DNA of 64,000 nucleotides from the NCBI RefSeq assembly GCF_003390925.1, contig NZ_QUBS01000084.1, positions 124,001 to 188,000 on the forward strand, read 5' to 3'. Numbering within the stretch: position 1 is the first letter of the stretch; each line of letters starts with the position of its first letter. Positions 47,970 through 58,555 of the stretch are shown piece after piece. Source of the DNA: Trinickia diaoshuihuensis (lineage in GTDB: Bacteria; Pseudomonadota; Gammaproteobacteria; Burkholderiales; Burkholderiaceae). The notes below the pieces were generated by a model. It made no database searches. It was given only the letters and a program-made list of their open reading frames with translations, and was not told where the DNA came from. Made by a program: the position numbers and the translations under genes.

Positions 47970-48785
47970 TTAGCTGCGAGCGGCGTCGGCGCGATCGGAT
48001 GGGCCGGGATTGCCCGAGCGGCTGCCCGCGGCCGGCGCCGTACCGTCGGATTCTTGATAGGCGTCCGGATCGATGCGGCGCATTTCGGCTTCGATCCAAG
48101 CCTCGACGCGCGCATTGAGTGCGTCCGGCGTGAGACCTGTCGAATCGATCGGCTTGCCGATCGACACCGTCACCGTCCCGGGATACTTGATAAACGAATT
48201 GCGCGGCCAAACGTGACCGGCGTTATGCGCGATCGGCACGACGGGCGCGCCGGCGTCGATGGCAAAACGCGCGCCGCCCGTTTTGTATTTGCCCTGCTTG
48301 CCGACCGGCGTGCGCGTGCCTTCCGGGAACATGATCACCCACGCGCCTTCGCTCATGCGCAGCCGCCCTTGCTTGACGACGGAGGCGAACGCGTATTTGC
48401 CTTCCTTGCGGTCGATGTGAACCATCTTGAGCATGCCGAGCGCCCAGCCGAAGAACGGCACGTAGAGCAACTCGCGCTTGAAGACGTAGCACAGCGGCCG
48501 CGGCATGATCGCCGGAAACGCGAGCGTTTCCCAGGCGGACTGGTGCTTCGAGAGCAAAACGGCGGGGCCGTCCGGCAGGTTTTCCCAGCCTTCGATACGG
48601 TAGCGAATACCGTTCAAATAGCGGACGACGGCAACCGTCGCGCGGCACCAGCCCACCGCCATCCAGTAGCGGCGGTCGGCGTTCATGAACGGGAAGGCGA
48701 TGAAGCATGCCGTCGCGTAAGGGACCGTGAACGCGATAAAGTAGAGAAACAGTAGCAGCGAGCGGATAAAGCGGGTGAGTGGCAT
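47970..48785 (-). CDS. plsC: 1-acyl-sn-glycerol-3-phosphate acyltransferase
   Basis: PlsC acylates lysophosphatidic acid to phosphatidic acid at the inner membrane. The 271-residue protein has an N-terminal hydrophobic helix (SLLLFLYFIAFTVPYATACF, about 8-27), the acyltransferase motif KHQSAWET (H-x4-E form), and the later MFPEGTRTP with the phosphate-binding arginine, then PVVPIAHNAGHVWP. ATG 48785 (MPLTRF) is preferred over an in-frame GTG-type start 8 residues upstream. It follows gmhB by 41 bases. Confidence 0.95.
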   Translation of the reverse strand: MPLTRFIRSLLLFLYFIAFTVPYATACFIAFPFMNADRRYWMAVGWCRATVAVVRYLNGIRYRIEGWENLPDGPAVLLSKHQSAWETLAFPAIMPRPLCYVFKRELLYVPFFGWALGMLKMVHIDRKEGKYAFASVVKQGRLRMSEGAWVIMFPEGTRTPVGKQGKYKTGGARFAIDAGAPVVPIAHNAGHVWPRNSFIKYPGTVTVSIGKPIDSTGLTPDALNARVEAWIEAEMRRIDPDAYQESDGTAPAAGSRSGNPGPSDRADAARS

Positions 48786-48826
48786 CGGGTGTCTTCGATC
48801 GGTTGGCAATCAGGCGCGCTTGCGCC

Positions 48827-49384
48827 TCACTCGTGCTGATCCGCGAGGAACGACAGCACGAACGCTTTGAGGTCGTCGTAGACTTTGGTGCCGTCGGGCA
48901 ACCCCCCGGCTGCGAGCGTTTTCTTGCCTTTGCCGGTCAGCACGAGGTGCGTCGGAAAGCCGAGCGCGGCGCCGGCTTGCAGATCGCGCAGAGCATCGCC
49001 GACGACGGGCGTCGCGGCCGGATCGATCTCGAAACGGTCGACGATCATCTGCAACATACCGGGCTTCGGCTTGCGGCACTCGCAATGATCTTCGGCCGTA
49101 TGCGGACAGAAAAACACCGCATCGATGCGGCCGCCGACGACCGCGGCCGCGCGATGCATTTTCACGTGCATGGCGTTCAGCGTGGCCATATCGAACAGGC
49201 CACGGCCGATTCCCGACTGGTTCGAGGCAACGGCCACGCGATAGCCGGCCTGATTGAGCCGCGCGATCGCCTCGAGGCTGCCCGGTATCGGGATCCACTC
49301 GTCGGGCGATTTGACGAACGCATCGGAATCGACGTTGATGACGCCGTCGCGATCCAGGACGACGAGTTTCTTGGCGGAAGTCAT
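48827..49384 (-). CDS. gmhB: D-glycero-beta-D-manno-heptose 1,7-bisphosphate 7-phosphatase
   Basis: GmhB removes the 7-phosphate of heptose bisphosphate on the way to ADP-heptose for LPS core. The 185-residue HAD protein has the nucleophile motif LDRDGVINVD, VASNQSGIGRGLF, the zinc cysteine/histidine loop CPHTAEDHCECRKPKPG and GDALRDLQAG. It lies between glyS and plsC, 22 bases after glyS, so the LPS and phospholipid steps share a transcript with glycyl-tRNA synthetase. Confidence 0.96.
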   Translation of the reverse strand: MTSAKKLVVLDRDGVINVDSDAFVKSPDEWIPIPGSLEAIARLNQAGYRVAVASNQSGIGRGLFDMATLNAMHVKMHRAAAVVGGRIDAVFFCPHTAEDHCECRKPKPGMLQMIVDRFEIDPAATPVVGDALRDLQAGAALGFPTHLVLTGKGKKTLAAGGLPDGTKVYDDLKAFVLSFLADQHE

Positions 49385-49406
49385 ATGCGCGCCTCGGTGG
49401 CCTCGG

Positions 49407-51527
49407 TTACGCCGCCAGCTTCGAGATGTCGGCGACGCAATTCATCTGCGCGTGCAGCTCTGCCAGCAGGGCAAGCCGGTTCTTGCGCAGCGCGCTGTCC
49501 TCGGCATTCACCATGACGTCGTTGAAGAAGGTATCGACCGGATCGCGCAGGGCCGCCAGCGCCGACAGCGCGCGCGTATAGTCGCGCTGCCCGAGTTGCG
49601 CTTGGACGGCCGGCGCGACCTTCTTCAGTTCGTCGTTGAGCGAACGCTCCGCCGGCTCGACGAGCAGCGCCGCCTGCACCGGCGCCGCGGCCGTCGCGCC
49701 GCTTGCCTCGGTTTCCGACTTCTTCAGGATGTTCGTGATGCGCTTGTTCGCGGCGGCCAGCGCGCCGGCTTCCGGCAGCGCCGAGAATTCGCGCACGGCC
49801 TCGAGCCGCGCGACGATATCGTCGAGCTTGCTCGGCTGCAGGCTCAGCACCGCTTCGATTTCGCTTGCCGCGTGGCCGCGCTCGCGCAGCAGGCCGCGCA
49901 GCCGATCCATGAAGAAGGCGTACAGCGCGTCGGTGCAGTCGGCGACTTGCGGCGTGGCGGCGAAGCAGCCTACCGCCTCGCGCAGCAACGCGACCAGATC
50001 GAGCCGCAACTGCTTTTCGATCAAGATGCGCAGCACCCCGAGCGCGTGACGGCGCAGCGCGAACGGGTCTTTTTCACCCGTCGGCACGAGGCCGATCCCC
50101 CAGATGCCGACGAGCGTCTCGAGCTTATCGGCGAGCGCAACAGCGGTCCCGACCGCCGTGACGGGCAACGCGTCGCCCGAGAAGCGCGGCTGATAGTGCT
50201 CGGTGCACGCCAGGGCGACTTGCTCGGCCTCGCCGTCGTGGCGGGCGTAGTAGGTCCCCATCGTGCCTTGCAGCTCGGGGAATTCGCCGACCATGTCGGT
50301 CAGCAGATCGGCCTTGGCGAGCAGAGCCGCGCGCTCGGCGAGCGCCGGATCGGCCGCGACGGACGGCGCGATCTTGCGCGCGAGCGCCGCGAGGCGCTGG
50401 ACGCGGTCGAGCTGCGAGCCGAGCTTGTTGTGATAGACGACGTTGGCGAGGAGCGGGACGCGGTCGGCCAGCGGCTTTTTCTTGTCCTGCTCGAAGAAGA
50501 ACTTCGCATCGGCCAGGCGCGGGCGCACGACGCGCTCGTTGCCTTCGACGATCTCGCCGGGCGTGGCCGTCTCGATGTTCGAGACGATCAAGAAGCGCGA
50601 GCGCAACTTGCCGGCATGATCGGTCAGCGCGAAGTATTTCTGATTCGTCTGCATCGTCAGAATCAAGCATTCCTGCGGCACGGCCAGGAACTGATCGTCG
50701 AAGCGGCATTCGTAGACGACGGGCCACTCGACGAGCGCGGTCACTTCCTCGAGCAGCGCCGCGGGCATCACGACGCGATCGTCCTTCGCATGGGCGTTCA
50801 GTTGTTCGACGATGCTCGCGCGGCGCTCGTCGAAATCGGCCATTACGCGGCCCTTCGTGCGCAGCGTCTCGGCGTAGTCGTCGGCGTGCAGCAGCCCAAC
50901 GAGCCCGTCCGACATGAAACGATGGCCGAGCGTCGTATCGCCCGCATCGATGCCGAAAGCCGTCACGGGCACGACATTTTCACCATGCAATACGGTGAGG
51001 CGCTGCACCGGACGCACGAACTGCACGCTCGCGCCGTCAGGGCGCTGATAGGTCATGACCTTCGGGATCGGCAGCTTGCCGAGGGCGAGCACTTCGTCGA
51101 GCGCGGCTTGCAGGCCGTCGGCGAGCGTCGCGCCGGGTGCGGCGTAGCGCAGAAAAAACGCTTCGGCTTTGCCGTCCGAAGCGCGTTCGAGATCGGTCAG
51201 CGCGATATCGGGAAAGCCGAGCGCGGCGAGCTTTTTCGCAAGCGGGGGCGTCGGCTGACCGTTCGCATCGAGGGCGACCGCCACGGGCAGCACTTTCTCG
51301 CGCACGTGCTTCTCGGGCGCGAGCTCGCGCACGTTCTTGATGAGCACGGCCAAGCGGCGCGGCGTGGCGAAACGTTCGAACGACGGTTCGCCGTCGATCA
51401 AGTCGCGCGCGGCCAGGCGGTCGACGAGGCTTTGCGCGAACGCGTCGGACAAACGGGCCAGTGCCTTCGGCGGCAATTCCTCGGTGAGCAGTTCGACGAG
51501 CAGGGTGGCTTGGTGAGCGTGAGTCAT
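49407..51527 (-). CDS. glyS: Glycyl-tRNA synthetase beta subunit
   Basis: The 706-residue beta subunit of the tetrameric bacterial GlyRS carries the tRNA-binding part. The sequence starts [16 protein letters not shown] (about 9-24), has [36 protein letters not shown] (given by its ends at about 268-303) and [22 protein letters not shown] near the C-terminus, as in the E. coli subunit (689). It follows glyQ by 15 bases. Confidence 0.97.
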   Translation of the reverse strand: MTHAHQATLLVELLTEELPPKALARLSDAFAQSLVDRLAARDLIDGEPSFERFATPRRLAVLIKNVRELAPEKHVREKVLPVAVALDANGQPTPPLAKKLAALGFPDIALTDLERASDGKAEAFFLRYAAPGATLADGLQAALDEVLALGKLPIPKVMTYQRPDGASVQFVRPVQRLTVLHGENVVPVTAFGIDAGDTTLGHRFMSDGLVGLLHADDYAETLRTKGRVMADFDERRASIVEQLNAHAKDDRVVMPAALLEEVTALVEWPVVYECRFDDQFLAVPQECLILTMQTNQKYFALTDHAGKLRSRFLIVSNIETATPGEIVEGNERVVRPRLADAKFFFEQDKKKPLADRVPLLANVVYHNKLGSQLDRVQRLAALARKIAPSVAADPALAERAALLAKADLLTDMVGEFPELQGTMGTYYARHDGEAEQVALACTEHYQPRFSGDALPVTAVGTAVALADKLETLVGIWGIGLVPTGEKDPFALRRHALGVLRILIEKQLRLDLVALLREAVGCFAATPQVADCTDALYAFFMDRLRGLLRERGHAASEIEAVLSLQPSKLDDIVARLEAVREFSALPEAGALAAANKRITNILKKSETEASGATAAAPVQAALLVEPAERSLNDELKKVAPAVQAQLGQRDYTRALSALAALRDPVDTFFNDVMVNAEDSALRKNRLALLAELHAQMNCVADISKLAA

Positions 51528-51542
51528 GTTCTTAAAGTCTCG

Positions 51543-52550
51543 TCATTGCTTGTCGATGGCGCGCTCGACCTTCAGCGGCGGCGCCCAGGCGGGCATGGCG
51601 GCGTCTTGCGCGTCCGTGGTCAAGCCGGGGACGCCGTGCACGGGGTTGCCGAGCATCGGAAAGCCGAGCTTTTCGCGCGAATCGTAGTAGGCCTGCGCGA
51701 CGAGTCGCGACAGCGCGCGGATCCGGCCGATATAGGCCGCGCGCTCCGTGACGGAGATCGCGCCGCGCGCATCGAGCAGGTTGAACGTGTGCCCGGCTTT
51801 GAGCACGAGCTCGTAGCCGGGCAGCGCGAGCTGCGTTTCGATCATGCGCTTCGCCTCGGCCTCGTAGCTGTTGAACAGCGTGAACAGCAGATCGACGTTG
51901 GCGTGTTCGAAGTTATAGGTCGATTGCTCGACTTCGTTTTGATGGTAGACGTCGCCGTAGGTCAGGCGCCGCACCTCGGGGCCGTTCGGGCCCATTTCTT
52001 CCCATTCGGTCCAAACGAGGTCGTAGACGTTTTCGACCTTTTGCAGGTACATGGCGAGGCGCTCGAGCCCGTATGTGATTTCCCCGAGCACAGGCTTGCA
52101 ATCGAGCCCGCCGACTTGCTGGAAGTAGGTGAACTGCGTGACTTCCATGCCGTTGAGCCAGACTTCCCAGCCGAGGCCCCAGGCGCCGAGCGTGGGATTC
52201 TCCCAGTCGTCCTCGACGAAGCGCACGTCGTTTTGCTGCAGATCGAAGCCGAGGGCGGCGAGCGAGCCGAGGTACAGATCGAGGATGTTCTCGGGCGCCG
52301 GCTTGAGCACGACTTGATATTGGTAGTAGTGCTGCAGGCGGTTGGGGTTGTCGCCGTAGCGGCCGTCTTTCGGGCGGCGCGACGGTTGCACGTACGCCGC
52401 GCGCCAAGGCTCGGGCCCGACGGCGCGCAAGAACGTGTGGACGTGCGAAGTGCCGGCGCCGACTTCCATGTCGATCGGCTGAAGCAGCGCGCAACCCTGT
52501 TTGTCCCAATAGGATTGCAGCGTCAGGATGATTTGCTGAAACGTGAGCAT
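51543..52550 (-). CDS. glyQ: Glycyl-tRNA synthetase alpha subunit
   Basis: The 335-residue class II catalytic subunit of GlyRS. It begins [15 protein letters not shown], includes [28 protein letters not shown] (given by its ends at about 65-92), the motif [21 protein letters not shown] and SPQ-free [10 protein letters not shown]. The start at ATG 52550 is the conserved N-terminus; a longer frame to 52772 runs through the 240-base gap after lnt. A minus-strand TAAAAT at 52687-52682 could be a -10 for a local promoter. Confidence 0.97.
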   Translation of the reverse strand: MLTFQQIILTLQSYWDKQGCALLQPIDMEVGAGTSHVHTFLRAVGPEPWRAAYVQPSRRPKDGRYGDNPNRLQHYYQYQVVLKPAPENILDLYLGSLAALGFDLQQNDVRFVEDDWENPTLGAWGLGWEVWLNGMEVTQFTYFQQVGGLDCKPVLGEITYGLERLAMYLQKVENVYDLVWTEWEEMGPNGPEVRRLTYGDVYHQNEVEQSTYNFEHANVDLLFTLFNSYEAEAKRMIETQLALPGYELVLKAGHTFNLLDARGAISVTERAAYIGRIRALSRLVAQAYYDSREKLGFPMLGNPVHGVPGLTTDAQDAAMPAWAPPLKVERAIDKQ

Positions 52551-52791
52551 GTCGTGCCTTTCGAGGCAGGCGGCGTATGTGCCGCTGCGATGCCGGAAAA
52601 CCGGCGGAATCGGGGCTCCCGTCCGGGCGGCCGATGCGCGGGCCGCGGCGACGGCCGCCGCTCGCGCGGTGAAAACGCTAGATTTTACCGGATTGGGGCT
52701 GGCTTGCGGCCGTCGCGGGGTGGGGTGGGGGTTCAGGGATTGGTCGCCGAAATCGAAGCGATCATTGCACAACGATGTCCAGCGTCTCGGC

Positions 52792-54489
52792 CTACTGAGG
52801 CTCCGCCCTGACGTGGCCCGACCGAACGCGGCCCGACCGATATACGAACCCCACCGCGATCAGCACGAACGAGACGGCGAGCACGAGGTTGTTCCCCAAG
52901 GTGATATAAGGCGTGCGTCCCGTCATGCCTTGCACCCTCGCTTCGATCTGCCCCGTCGTGAAAGCCGGTAGTTGCGCGCTTACGCGGCCTTTCGCATCGA
53001 TCACCGCGGTGGTTCCCGTGTTCGTGGCCGCAAGCATCGGCCGCCCGGTCTCCAGCGTGCGCATGCGCGCCATCTGCAGGTGTTGATCGAGCGCGATCGT
53101 ATCGCCGAACCAGGCAAGATTCGAAGCGTTCACGAGGATGCCGGCCGGCACGGCGGCCTCGCGCAGCCTGCGTGCGATCTCCTCGCCGAAGATGTCCTCG
53201 TAGCAAATGTCGACGTCGACCGGTTGGTCGCGGACGAAGAACGGATGTTGCACCGGTTTGCCGCGCGCGAGATCGCCGAGCGGGATGTTCATGAGCTGCA
53301 CGAACCAGTGAAATCCCAACGGCACGAATTCGCCGAACGGCACGAGGTGGTGCTTGTCGTAGCGGTATAACTGCCGCGAGCCCGGTGTCACGCCGAAGAA
53401 GCTATTCGTCTCGTCGGTGTATCGCCCGTCGGGCCCGATCGAGGCGCCGAACGCGCCGATCAGCAGCGACGATCCGGTGTTGTCGGCAAAGCGGCGCAGC
53501 GTGTTTGCGAACGTCTCCGGAAACTGTTGCGGCAGCATCGGGATTGCCGTTTCAGGCGTCACGATGAGGTCCGCACCGTGCGAGGTGATCATCCGCTCGT
53601 ACAGATCCAGCGCGTCGCGCACCCCGGCTTCGTCGAACTTCATCTCCTGTTTGACGTTGCCTTGGAGCAAACGGACGGTCACCGGCGCATTGCCGGGCCG
53701 TGTCCACGCCACATGCGAGAGCAGCGCGCCCACGCCTAGGGTGGCCAGCGCCACCAGCGCCGGACCGGCGATCGCCGCGCGGCGCCGCGGGATCGCGAAC
53801 GCCGCCGCAACGCTCTGAACAATCAGCGCGCAGGTGAGCGCCAACAACCAGCCGACGCCATAGACCCCCACGATCGCCGAGAAACCCGCGAGCGGCCCTT
53901 CCACTTGCGCGTAGCCGCTTGCGAGCCAGGGAAAACCGGTGAACACGGTGCCGCGCAGCCATTCGCCGATCGCCCAGGCGCTCGCGAACGCCAAGGCCCC
54001 TCGCCAGGTCGGCAAATAGCGGCCTGCCTCGCGGGTGTCTTGAACTACTTGACTCGCGCGGCCCGCGCACAACGACCATAGCCCCGCCGAGAAAGCCGGA
54101 TAGAGCGCCAAGTACAGCGAAAACAGCACCAGCGCCGCGCCGGCTAGCGGCGCCGGCATTTCGCCGTAGTGATGCATGCTGACATAGAGCCACCAGACGC
54201 CGGTGACGAGATTGCCGAAACCGAACGCGCCGCCGGTCAACGCGGCGCTGGCCCAGCCTCTCGTGCGCATGAGCCACGCGTAGAGCACGGCGATGATGCC
54301 GATTTCGAGCCAGCCGCCATGTGGCGTGGGGGCGAACGAGAGTGTGTTCAACGCGCCCAGCGCCAGCGCGGCGACGTAGTGCCAGCGCGAGATGGCACCC
54401 GGTCCGGTGGTCGTGGTCGAGGCAGCGGCGTAATGACGCAAGCGTGAGGTGATCGATTCGGCCATGGATACGCGGCTAGGGAAAAGCAT
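52792..54489 (-). CDS. lnt: Apolipoprotein N-acyltransferase
   Basis: Lnt adds the third acyl chain to lipoproteins in the inner membrane. The 565-residue protein has an N-terminal multi-TM region (about 35-235), then a nitrilase-fold domain with the catalytic triad: glutamate in VTPETAIPM, lysine in [12 protein letters not shown] and cysteine in [13 protein letters not shown] second ATG at 54465 (MAESITSRL) would shorten it by eight residues; neither start has a strong ribosome site. It is 84 bases after corC in the corC-lnt-glyQ-glyS run. Confidence 0.95.
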   Translation of the reverse strand: MLFPSRVSMAESITSRLRHYAAASTTTTGPGAISRWHYVAALALGALNTLSFAPTPHGGWLEIGIIAVLYAWLMRTRGWASAALTGGAFGFGNLVTGVWWLYVSMHHYGEMPAPLAGAALVLFSLYLALYPAFSAGLWSLCAGRASQVVQDTREAGRYLPTWRGALAFASAWAIGEWLRGTVFTGFPWLASGYAQVEGPLAGFSAIVGVYGVGWLLALTCALIVQSVAAAFAIPRRRAAIAGPALVALATLGVGALLSHVAWTRPGNAPVTVRLLQGNVKQEMKFDEAGVRDALDLYERMITSHGADLIVTPETAIPMLPQQFPETFANTLRRFADNTGSSLLIGAFGASIGPDGRYTDETNSFFGVTPGSRQLYRYDKHHLVPFGEFVPLGFHWFVQLMNIPLGDLARGKPVQHPFFVRDQPVDVDICYEDIFGEEIARRLREAAVPAGILVNASNLAWFGDTIALDQHLQMARMRTLETGRPMLAATNTGTTAVIDAKGRVSAQLPAFTTGQIEARVQGMTGRTPYITLGNNLVLAVSFVLIAVGFVYRSGRVRSGHVRAEPQ

Positions 54490-54573
54490 GGAATCGGGAC
54501 GGGGCGGAACGAGCGCTCGCCGCAGAGGCGAGTCTGCGCCCGCGCAGCCGAGGCGAGCGCCTCGGCGCGCCGG

Positions 54574-55467
54574 TTAGGTCTGAACGTGTTGCGCGTCGCG
54601 TTCGCGCTGGCCCGCGAGCGGGTCGCGCCGAACGAGCAGCATATGCACCTGGCGCGCGTCGCCGCGCAGGATTTCGAAGATCAGATCGTCGATCCGCACG
54701 CGCTCGCCGCGATGCGGTACCCGCCCGAAGTGATGCGTGACGAGGCCGCCGATGGTGTCGACCTCCTCGTCGGAGAACTGCGTGCCGAACGTCTCGTTGA
54801 ACTGCTCAATCTCGGTCAGCGCGCGTACGCGATAGCGTCCGTCGGGCGAGGCGATGATATTGCCGCTTTCCTCGTCGAAGTCGTACTCGTCCTCGATATC
54901 CCCGACGATTTGCTCGAGCACGTCCTCGATCGTGATGAGTCCGGCCACGCCGCCGTATTCGTCGACGACGAGCGCAATATGATTTCGATTCATCCGGAAA
55001 TCGTGCAGCAGGACGTTCAGCCGCTTCGCTTCCGGAATGAACACGGCCGGGCGCAGCATGCCGCGCACGTCGAACGATTCTTCAGCGTAATAACGCAGCA
55101 GGTCCTTTGCCAGCAGCACGCCGATGATGTTGTCGCGATTGCCCTCATAGACGGGGTAGCGCGAGTGCGCCTTTTCAAGGACGAACGGAATGAATTCCTC
55201 GGGACTGCATTCGATGTCGATGGCGTCCATTTGCGCGCGTGGCACCATGATGTCGCGCGCGCACAAATCGGCCACCTGAAAGACGCCCTCGATCATCGAG
55301 AGCGAATCGGCATCGATGAGGTTGCGTTCATGTGCGTCTTGCAGGATTTCGAGCAACTCGGCCCGCGATTCGGGCTCGGGCGAGATGAAATCGGTCAGGC
55401 GCTCGAGGAGCGAGCGTTTTTCGGTAGGCTTGTCGGTATGGCGTCGACTGGGATAGGCGTCGTTCAT
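54574..55467 (-). CDS. corC: CorC/HlyC family CBS-domain protein
   Basis: A 297-residue protein with tandem CBS domains (about 75-195; ARDIMVPRAQMDAIDIE and IGVLLAKDLLRYY) and a C-terminal CorC_HlyC/transporter-associated domain (about 210-290; VDTIGGLVTHHFGRVPHRGERV). The family is linked to magnesium and cobalt efflux with CorA in E. coli. It lies upstream of lnt as in many proteobacteria. ATG 55467 (MNDAYPSRR) is chosen; the frame is open for 54 codons further but these are not conserved. Confidence 0.93.
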   Translation of the reverse strand: MNDAYPSRRHTDKPTEKRSLLERLTDFISPEPESRAELLEILQDAHERNLIDADSLSMIEGVFQVADLCARDIMVPRAQMDAIDIECSPEEFIPFVLEKAHSRYPVYEGNRDNIIGVLLAKDLLRYYAEESFDVRGMLRPAVFIPEAKRLNVLLHDFRMNRNHIALVVDEYGGVAGLITIEDVLEQIVGDIEDEYDFDEESGNIIASPDGRYRVRALTEIEQFNETFGTQFSDEEVDTIGGLVTHHFGRVPHRGERVRIDDLIFEILRGDARQVHMLLVRRDPLAGQRERDAQHVQT

Positions 55468-55658
55468 GGCGATGCGTCCGGGACGGCTGGACGCGTGGTC
55501 AACGAAAGAGTTAAGGATACACCACGCAAAAGCAGGACCATGACTGCCGATCGGCCTGCTAAAGTGCGCGACATGGACCGGTCCTGCCGCGCGAGGTGCC
55601 CCGAGGCGCGCCGGAGGCTGCCCTGTCACCGTTTTTACATCGTTTGCGCGAAAGAAAT

Positions 55659-56267
55659 ATGTCGGAAGAGTTTGAAGTGCGCGGGCCGCACGAAGAAGCG
55701 CTCGAACATGCCGGCCACGAGCACGGCCACCGTCACGAAAGCGGGCGCGCGCCGCTCGATCCGTTCGCGGGGCGCATTGCCGTCATGACGGCGATCCTCG
55801 CGACGATCGGTGCCGTTTTTTCGTATCAGGGCGGAGCAACCGAGGGCCTTGCGCTCTTTTACAAGAACGAAGCGGCGATCCGCAAGACCGAAGCGGCGAA
55901 CCAATGGAGCTACTACCAGGCCAAGGGCGAGAAGCAAAATCTCGCCGAATTGGGGGCGGCGCTCACGGCGGCGGATCCGAAAGCCGGCGCGAAGTTCACG
56001 GCGGACGTCGCGAAGTACGCGCAGCAAAAGACGGCGATCCGGGCCCAGGCCGAAGCGCTCGAAAAGTCGGTCGCGCAAGCGGATGCCGCCAGCGAGCGGC
56101 AACTGCATCTGCACCACCGCTGGGCACAGGCGACGACGCTCACGCAAGTCGCCATCTCGCTCGCCGCCATTACGCTGCTGACGCGGCGCCGTTGGCTGCT
56201 CGGTGCCGCACTCGCCGTGGCCGGGTGCGGTACGCTCGTGGGCTTGGCGGCTTTCGCCGGATATTGA
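55659..56267 (+). CDS. DUF4337 membrane protein
   Basis: A 202-residue protein. A His/Glu-rich N-terminus (HEEALEHAGHEHGHRHE, about 9-25) could bind metal. One TM segment follows (about 41-60), then a coiled-coil-like soluble part with QWSYYQAKGEKQNLAE, and two further TM segments (about 150-200). The pattern fits DUF4337, a family of unknown function. It is the only plus-strand gene inside the miaB-to-YgjP minus-strand run. ATG 55659 is chosen; the upstream extension to 55596 overlaps nothing conserved. Confidence 0.82.
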   Translation: MSEEFEVRGPHEEALEHAGHEHGHRHESGRAPLDPFAGRIAVMTAILATIGAVFSYQGGATEGLALFYKNEAAIRKTEAANQWSYYQAKGEKQNLAELGAALTAADPKAGAKFTADVAKYAQQKTAIRAQAEALEKSVAQADAASERQLHLHHRWAQATTLTQVAISLAAITLLTRRRWLLGAALAVAGCGTLVGLAAFAGY

Positions 56268-56308
56268 GCCGATCGGTCGAGCGACCGGCGAAGGGGCCGC
56301 GGGCGGCG

Positions 56309-56962
56309 TCAAACGCAGCGCCGGAGCAGCGCTTCCAGCGCGCGGTCGGGCATGCCGCATTCGCGCAGCGCTTCGACGGTGCGGCAGACGTAGTCGAGCG
56401 TGGTGCCGTAACGGCCCCGCGCGCAGGCGAGCACGGCCTTGACGACGTCGTCCGTGAGCTTGCCCGTATAGGTCGGCACGTCGCGGCGCATCACGAACGC
56501 GAGCGCTTGCACGCGGCGTCCGTCCGAGAGCCAGCACGGCAGCCAAGCAGGCCGGTAGGAGCCCATCGGCATCTCGCGCCGCCATAACGCTTGCAAATGC
56601 GGCCCGGCGCCTTCGCCTTCCAAGCGAAACGCCATGCCGGTGCACGAGCCGCCGCGATCGAGCGCCAAGACGAGTCCGGGCTGCTCGGGCGTGCCGCGGT
56701 TCACGCGCGACCACAGATACAGGCCCCGGTGATAACCGCGTACGCGTGCCCGCACGGTTTCCGCCGCGGGCATGCCGGGATTCCAAATCAACGAGCCATA
56801 GCCGAACAGCCATAGGTCGCTCGTACCGTCCCACCGGCTCATGGCTTTAGCGAGGGATTCGGCGAGTTCGCGATCGTCCAGCAAGCGCGCTTCGCCGAGC
56901 GCGGGCGGGTAGCCTGGGCAGACGGGTGAGAGCGAAGCGGGGGGCTGGATGGTTTCGGACAT
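56309..56962 (-). CDS. Gamma-glutamylcyclotransferase (ChaC-like)
   Basis: A 217-residue ChaC-family protein that cleaves gamma-glutamyl peptides such as glutathione to 5-oxoproline. The signature FGYGSLIWNPG is at about 58-68 and ARVRGYHRGLYLWS follows; an acidic catalytic residue is likely in the later LVLALDRGG region. It starts 11 bases after ybeY, so it belongs to the miaB-phoH-ybeY transcript. ATG 56962 (MSETIQPPAS) is chosen because the frame upstream shadows ybeY. Confidence 0.9.
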   Translation of the reverse strand: MSETIQPPASLSPVCPGYPPALGEARLLDDRELAESLAKAMSRWDGTSDLWLFGYGSLIWNPGMPAAETVRARVRGYHRGLYLWSRVNRGTPEQPGLVLALDRGGSCTGMAFRLEGEGAGPHLQALWRREMPMGSYRPAWLPCWLSDGRRVQALAFVMRRDVPTYTGKLTDDVVKAVLACARGRYGTTLDYVCRTVEALRECGMPDRALEALLRRCV

Positions 56963-56973
56963 CGTGCGGGCCG

Positions 56974-57462
56974 CTAGTGGGATCGGGATCGATCTCCATA
57001 CGGGTCGGCGAAGCCGAGGCGGGCGAGGATTTCCGTCTCGAGCGCTTCCATTTCCTGCGCCTCGTCGTCGTTCTCGTGATCGTAGCCCTGCGCATGGAGC
57101 GTGCCGTGCACGATCATGTGCGCGTAATGGGCGCCGAGCGTTTTGCCTTGTTCCGCGGCCTCGCGTTCGATCACGGGGCAGCACAGTACGAGGTCGCCGC
57201 TGACCGGGTCGTCCTCGCGCTCCGCGTAGGCGAACGTCAGTACGTTCGTGGCGTAGTCTTTGCCGCGATAGGTGCGGTTCAGAACGCGGCCTTCCTCGGC
57301 ATCGACCAAACGCACCGTCAATTCGCCGTCGGCGAGCAGTGCCGCCTTGACCCAACTCGCGACGTTGGCGCGCGACACCACCGCCTTATGTTCGGGAAAG
57401 GCTTTGGCGGCGGGAAACTGCAAGCTCAGTTTCAATTTCGGCGCGGGTGTCTTCTCGTTCAT
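56974..57462 (-). CDS. ybeY: Endoribonuclease YbeY
   Basis: YbeY is a zinc RNase needed for 16S rRNA 3' maturation and ribosome quality control. The 162-residue protein has the zinc motif [11 protein letters not shown] (H-x3-H-x5-H, about 119-129) and [16 protein letters not shown]. It lies 21 bases after phoH, the conserved partner, ahead of the ChaC-like gene. Confidence 0.97.
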   Translation of the reverse strand: MNEKTPAPKLKLSLQFPAAKAFPEHKAVVSRANVASWVKAALLADGELTVRLVDAEEGRVLNRTYRGKDYATNVLTFAYAEREDDPVSGDLVLCCPVIEREAAEQGKTLGAHYAHMIVHGTLHAQGYDHENDDEAQEMEALETEILARLGFADPYGDRSRSH

Positions 57463-57483
57463 TCGTCGGTTCGATCCGGAGCG

Positions 57484-58539
57484 TCAGCGGCCGTCGATCG
57501 GCGCCGCATCGTCTTTTTTCGCGTGCTTGTCGTACGCTTCGACGATGCGGGCCACGAGCGGATGGCGCACCACGTCGGCGCTCGTGAAGCGCGTGAGCGC
57601 GATACCGCGTACGTTCGACAGCACCTGCTGCGCTTCGATGAGGCCGCTCTTGGCGCCGCGCGGCAAATCGACTTGCGTCGTATCGCCGGTCACCACCGCT
57701 TTCGACCCGAAGCCGATCCGCGTGAGGAACATCTTCATCTGCTCGGGCGTCGTGTTCTGCGCTTCGTCGAGGATGATGAACGCGTGGTTCAGCGTGCGGC
57801 CGCGCATATAGGCGAGGGGAGCGATCTCGATCATCTGCCGCTCGAACATTTTCGCGGTCTTGTCGAAGCCGAGCAGGTCGTAGAGCGCATCGTAAAGTGG
57901 GCGCAGATACGGATCGACCTTTTGCGCGAGGTCGCCCGGCAAGAAGCCCAGGCGCTCGCCGGCTTCCACCGCGGGGCGGGTCAGGACGATGCGTTTGACC
58001 TGGTCGCGCTCGAGCGCGTCGACGGCGCAGGCCACCGCGAGATAGGTCTTGCCGGTGCCCGCGGGCCCGACGCCGAACGTCACGTCGTGCGACACGATCT
58101 GCTTCAGATATTCGCGCTGCGCGGGCGTGCGTCCGCGCAGATCGGCGCGCCGCGTGTAAAGCTTCGGTCCGAGTTCCTCGGCGTCTTCGTCGTCGAGGCC
58201 GGCCGGTTCGTCGAACGGATGATCCGGGTCATAGCGCCCCGAGTCGGCGTCGTCCTGCTGCGCGCCGCGATTGGCGGGATGGCGCGCCTCGACGAGCGCG
58301 AGCTGGATGTCGTCGACCGACAGCGGATCGCGCGCGCGGTTGTAGAAGTTTTCGAGCGCGCCTAGTGCGAGCTTCGCACCGCGTCCGCGGATCGAGATGC
58401 GATGGCCGCGCCGCTGCAGCGTGACGTCGAGCGCCTGCTCGATTTGCCGCAGATTCTCGTCGAGCGGCCCGCACAGGTTGGCAAGGCGCGTGTTGTCTTC
58501 GCGCGGCGCGGTAAATTCCAGGGACGGTGCGGTCTTCAA
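57484..58539 (-). CDS. ybeZ: PhoH family ATPase (YbeZ/PhoL)
   Basis: A 351-residue PhoH-like ATPase. The P-loop is [12 protein letters not shown] at about 154-165, with [11 protein letters not shown] and [11 protein letters not shown] (Walker B, about 249-259). YbeZ works with YbeY in RNA metabolism. The start is TTG at 58539 (MKTAPSLEF) with AAGGAAA 11 bases upstream; no ATG is available near the conserved N-terminus. It follows miaB by 16 bases. Confidence 0.95.
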   Translation of the reverse strand: MKTAPSLEFTAPREDNTRLANLCGPLDENLRQIEQALDVTLQRRGHRISIRGRGAKLALGALENFYNRARDPLSVDDIQLALVEARHPANRGAQQDDADSGRYDPDHPFDEPAGLDDEDAEELGPKLYTRRADLRGRTPAQREYLKQIVSHDVTFGVGPAGTGKTYLAVACAVDALERDQVKRIVLTRPAVEAGERLGFLPGDLAQKVDPYLRPLYDALYDLLGFDKTAKMFERQMIEIAPLAYMRGRTLNHAFIILDEAQNTTPEQMKMFLTRIGFGSKAVVTGDTTQVDLPRGAKSGLIEAQQVLSNVRGIALTRFTSADVVRHPLVARIVEAYDKHAKKDDAAPIDGR

Positions 58540-58555
58540 GGCGAAAGTGGTTTCC

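Noticed and set aside
49254-52811. A 1185-codon plus-strand open frame opposite glyS and glyQ
   Set aside because: It mirrors glyS and glyQ codons on the other strand, has no recognisable domain, and such frames are expected in genomes with high third-position GC.
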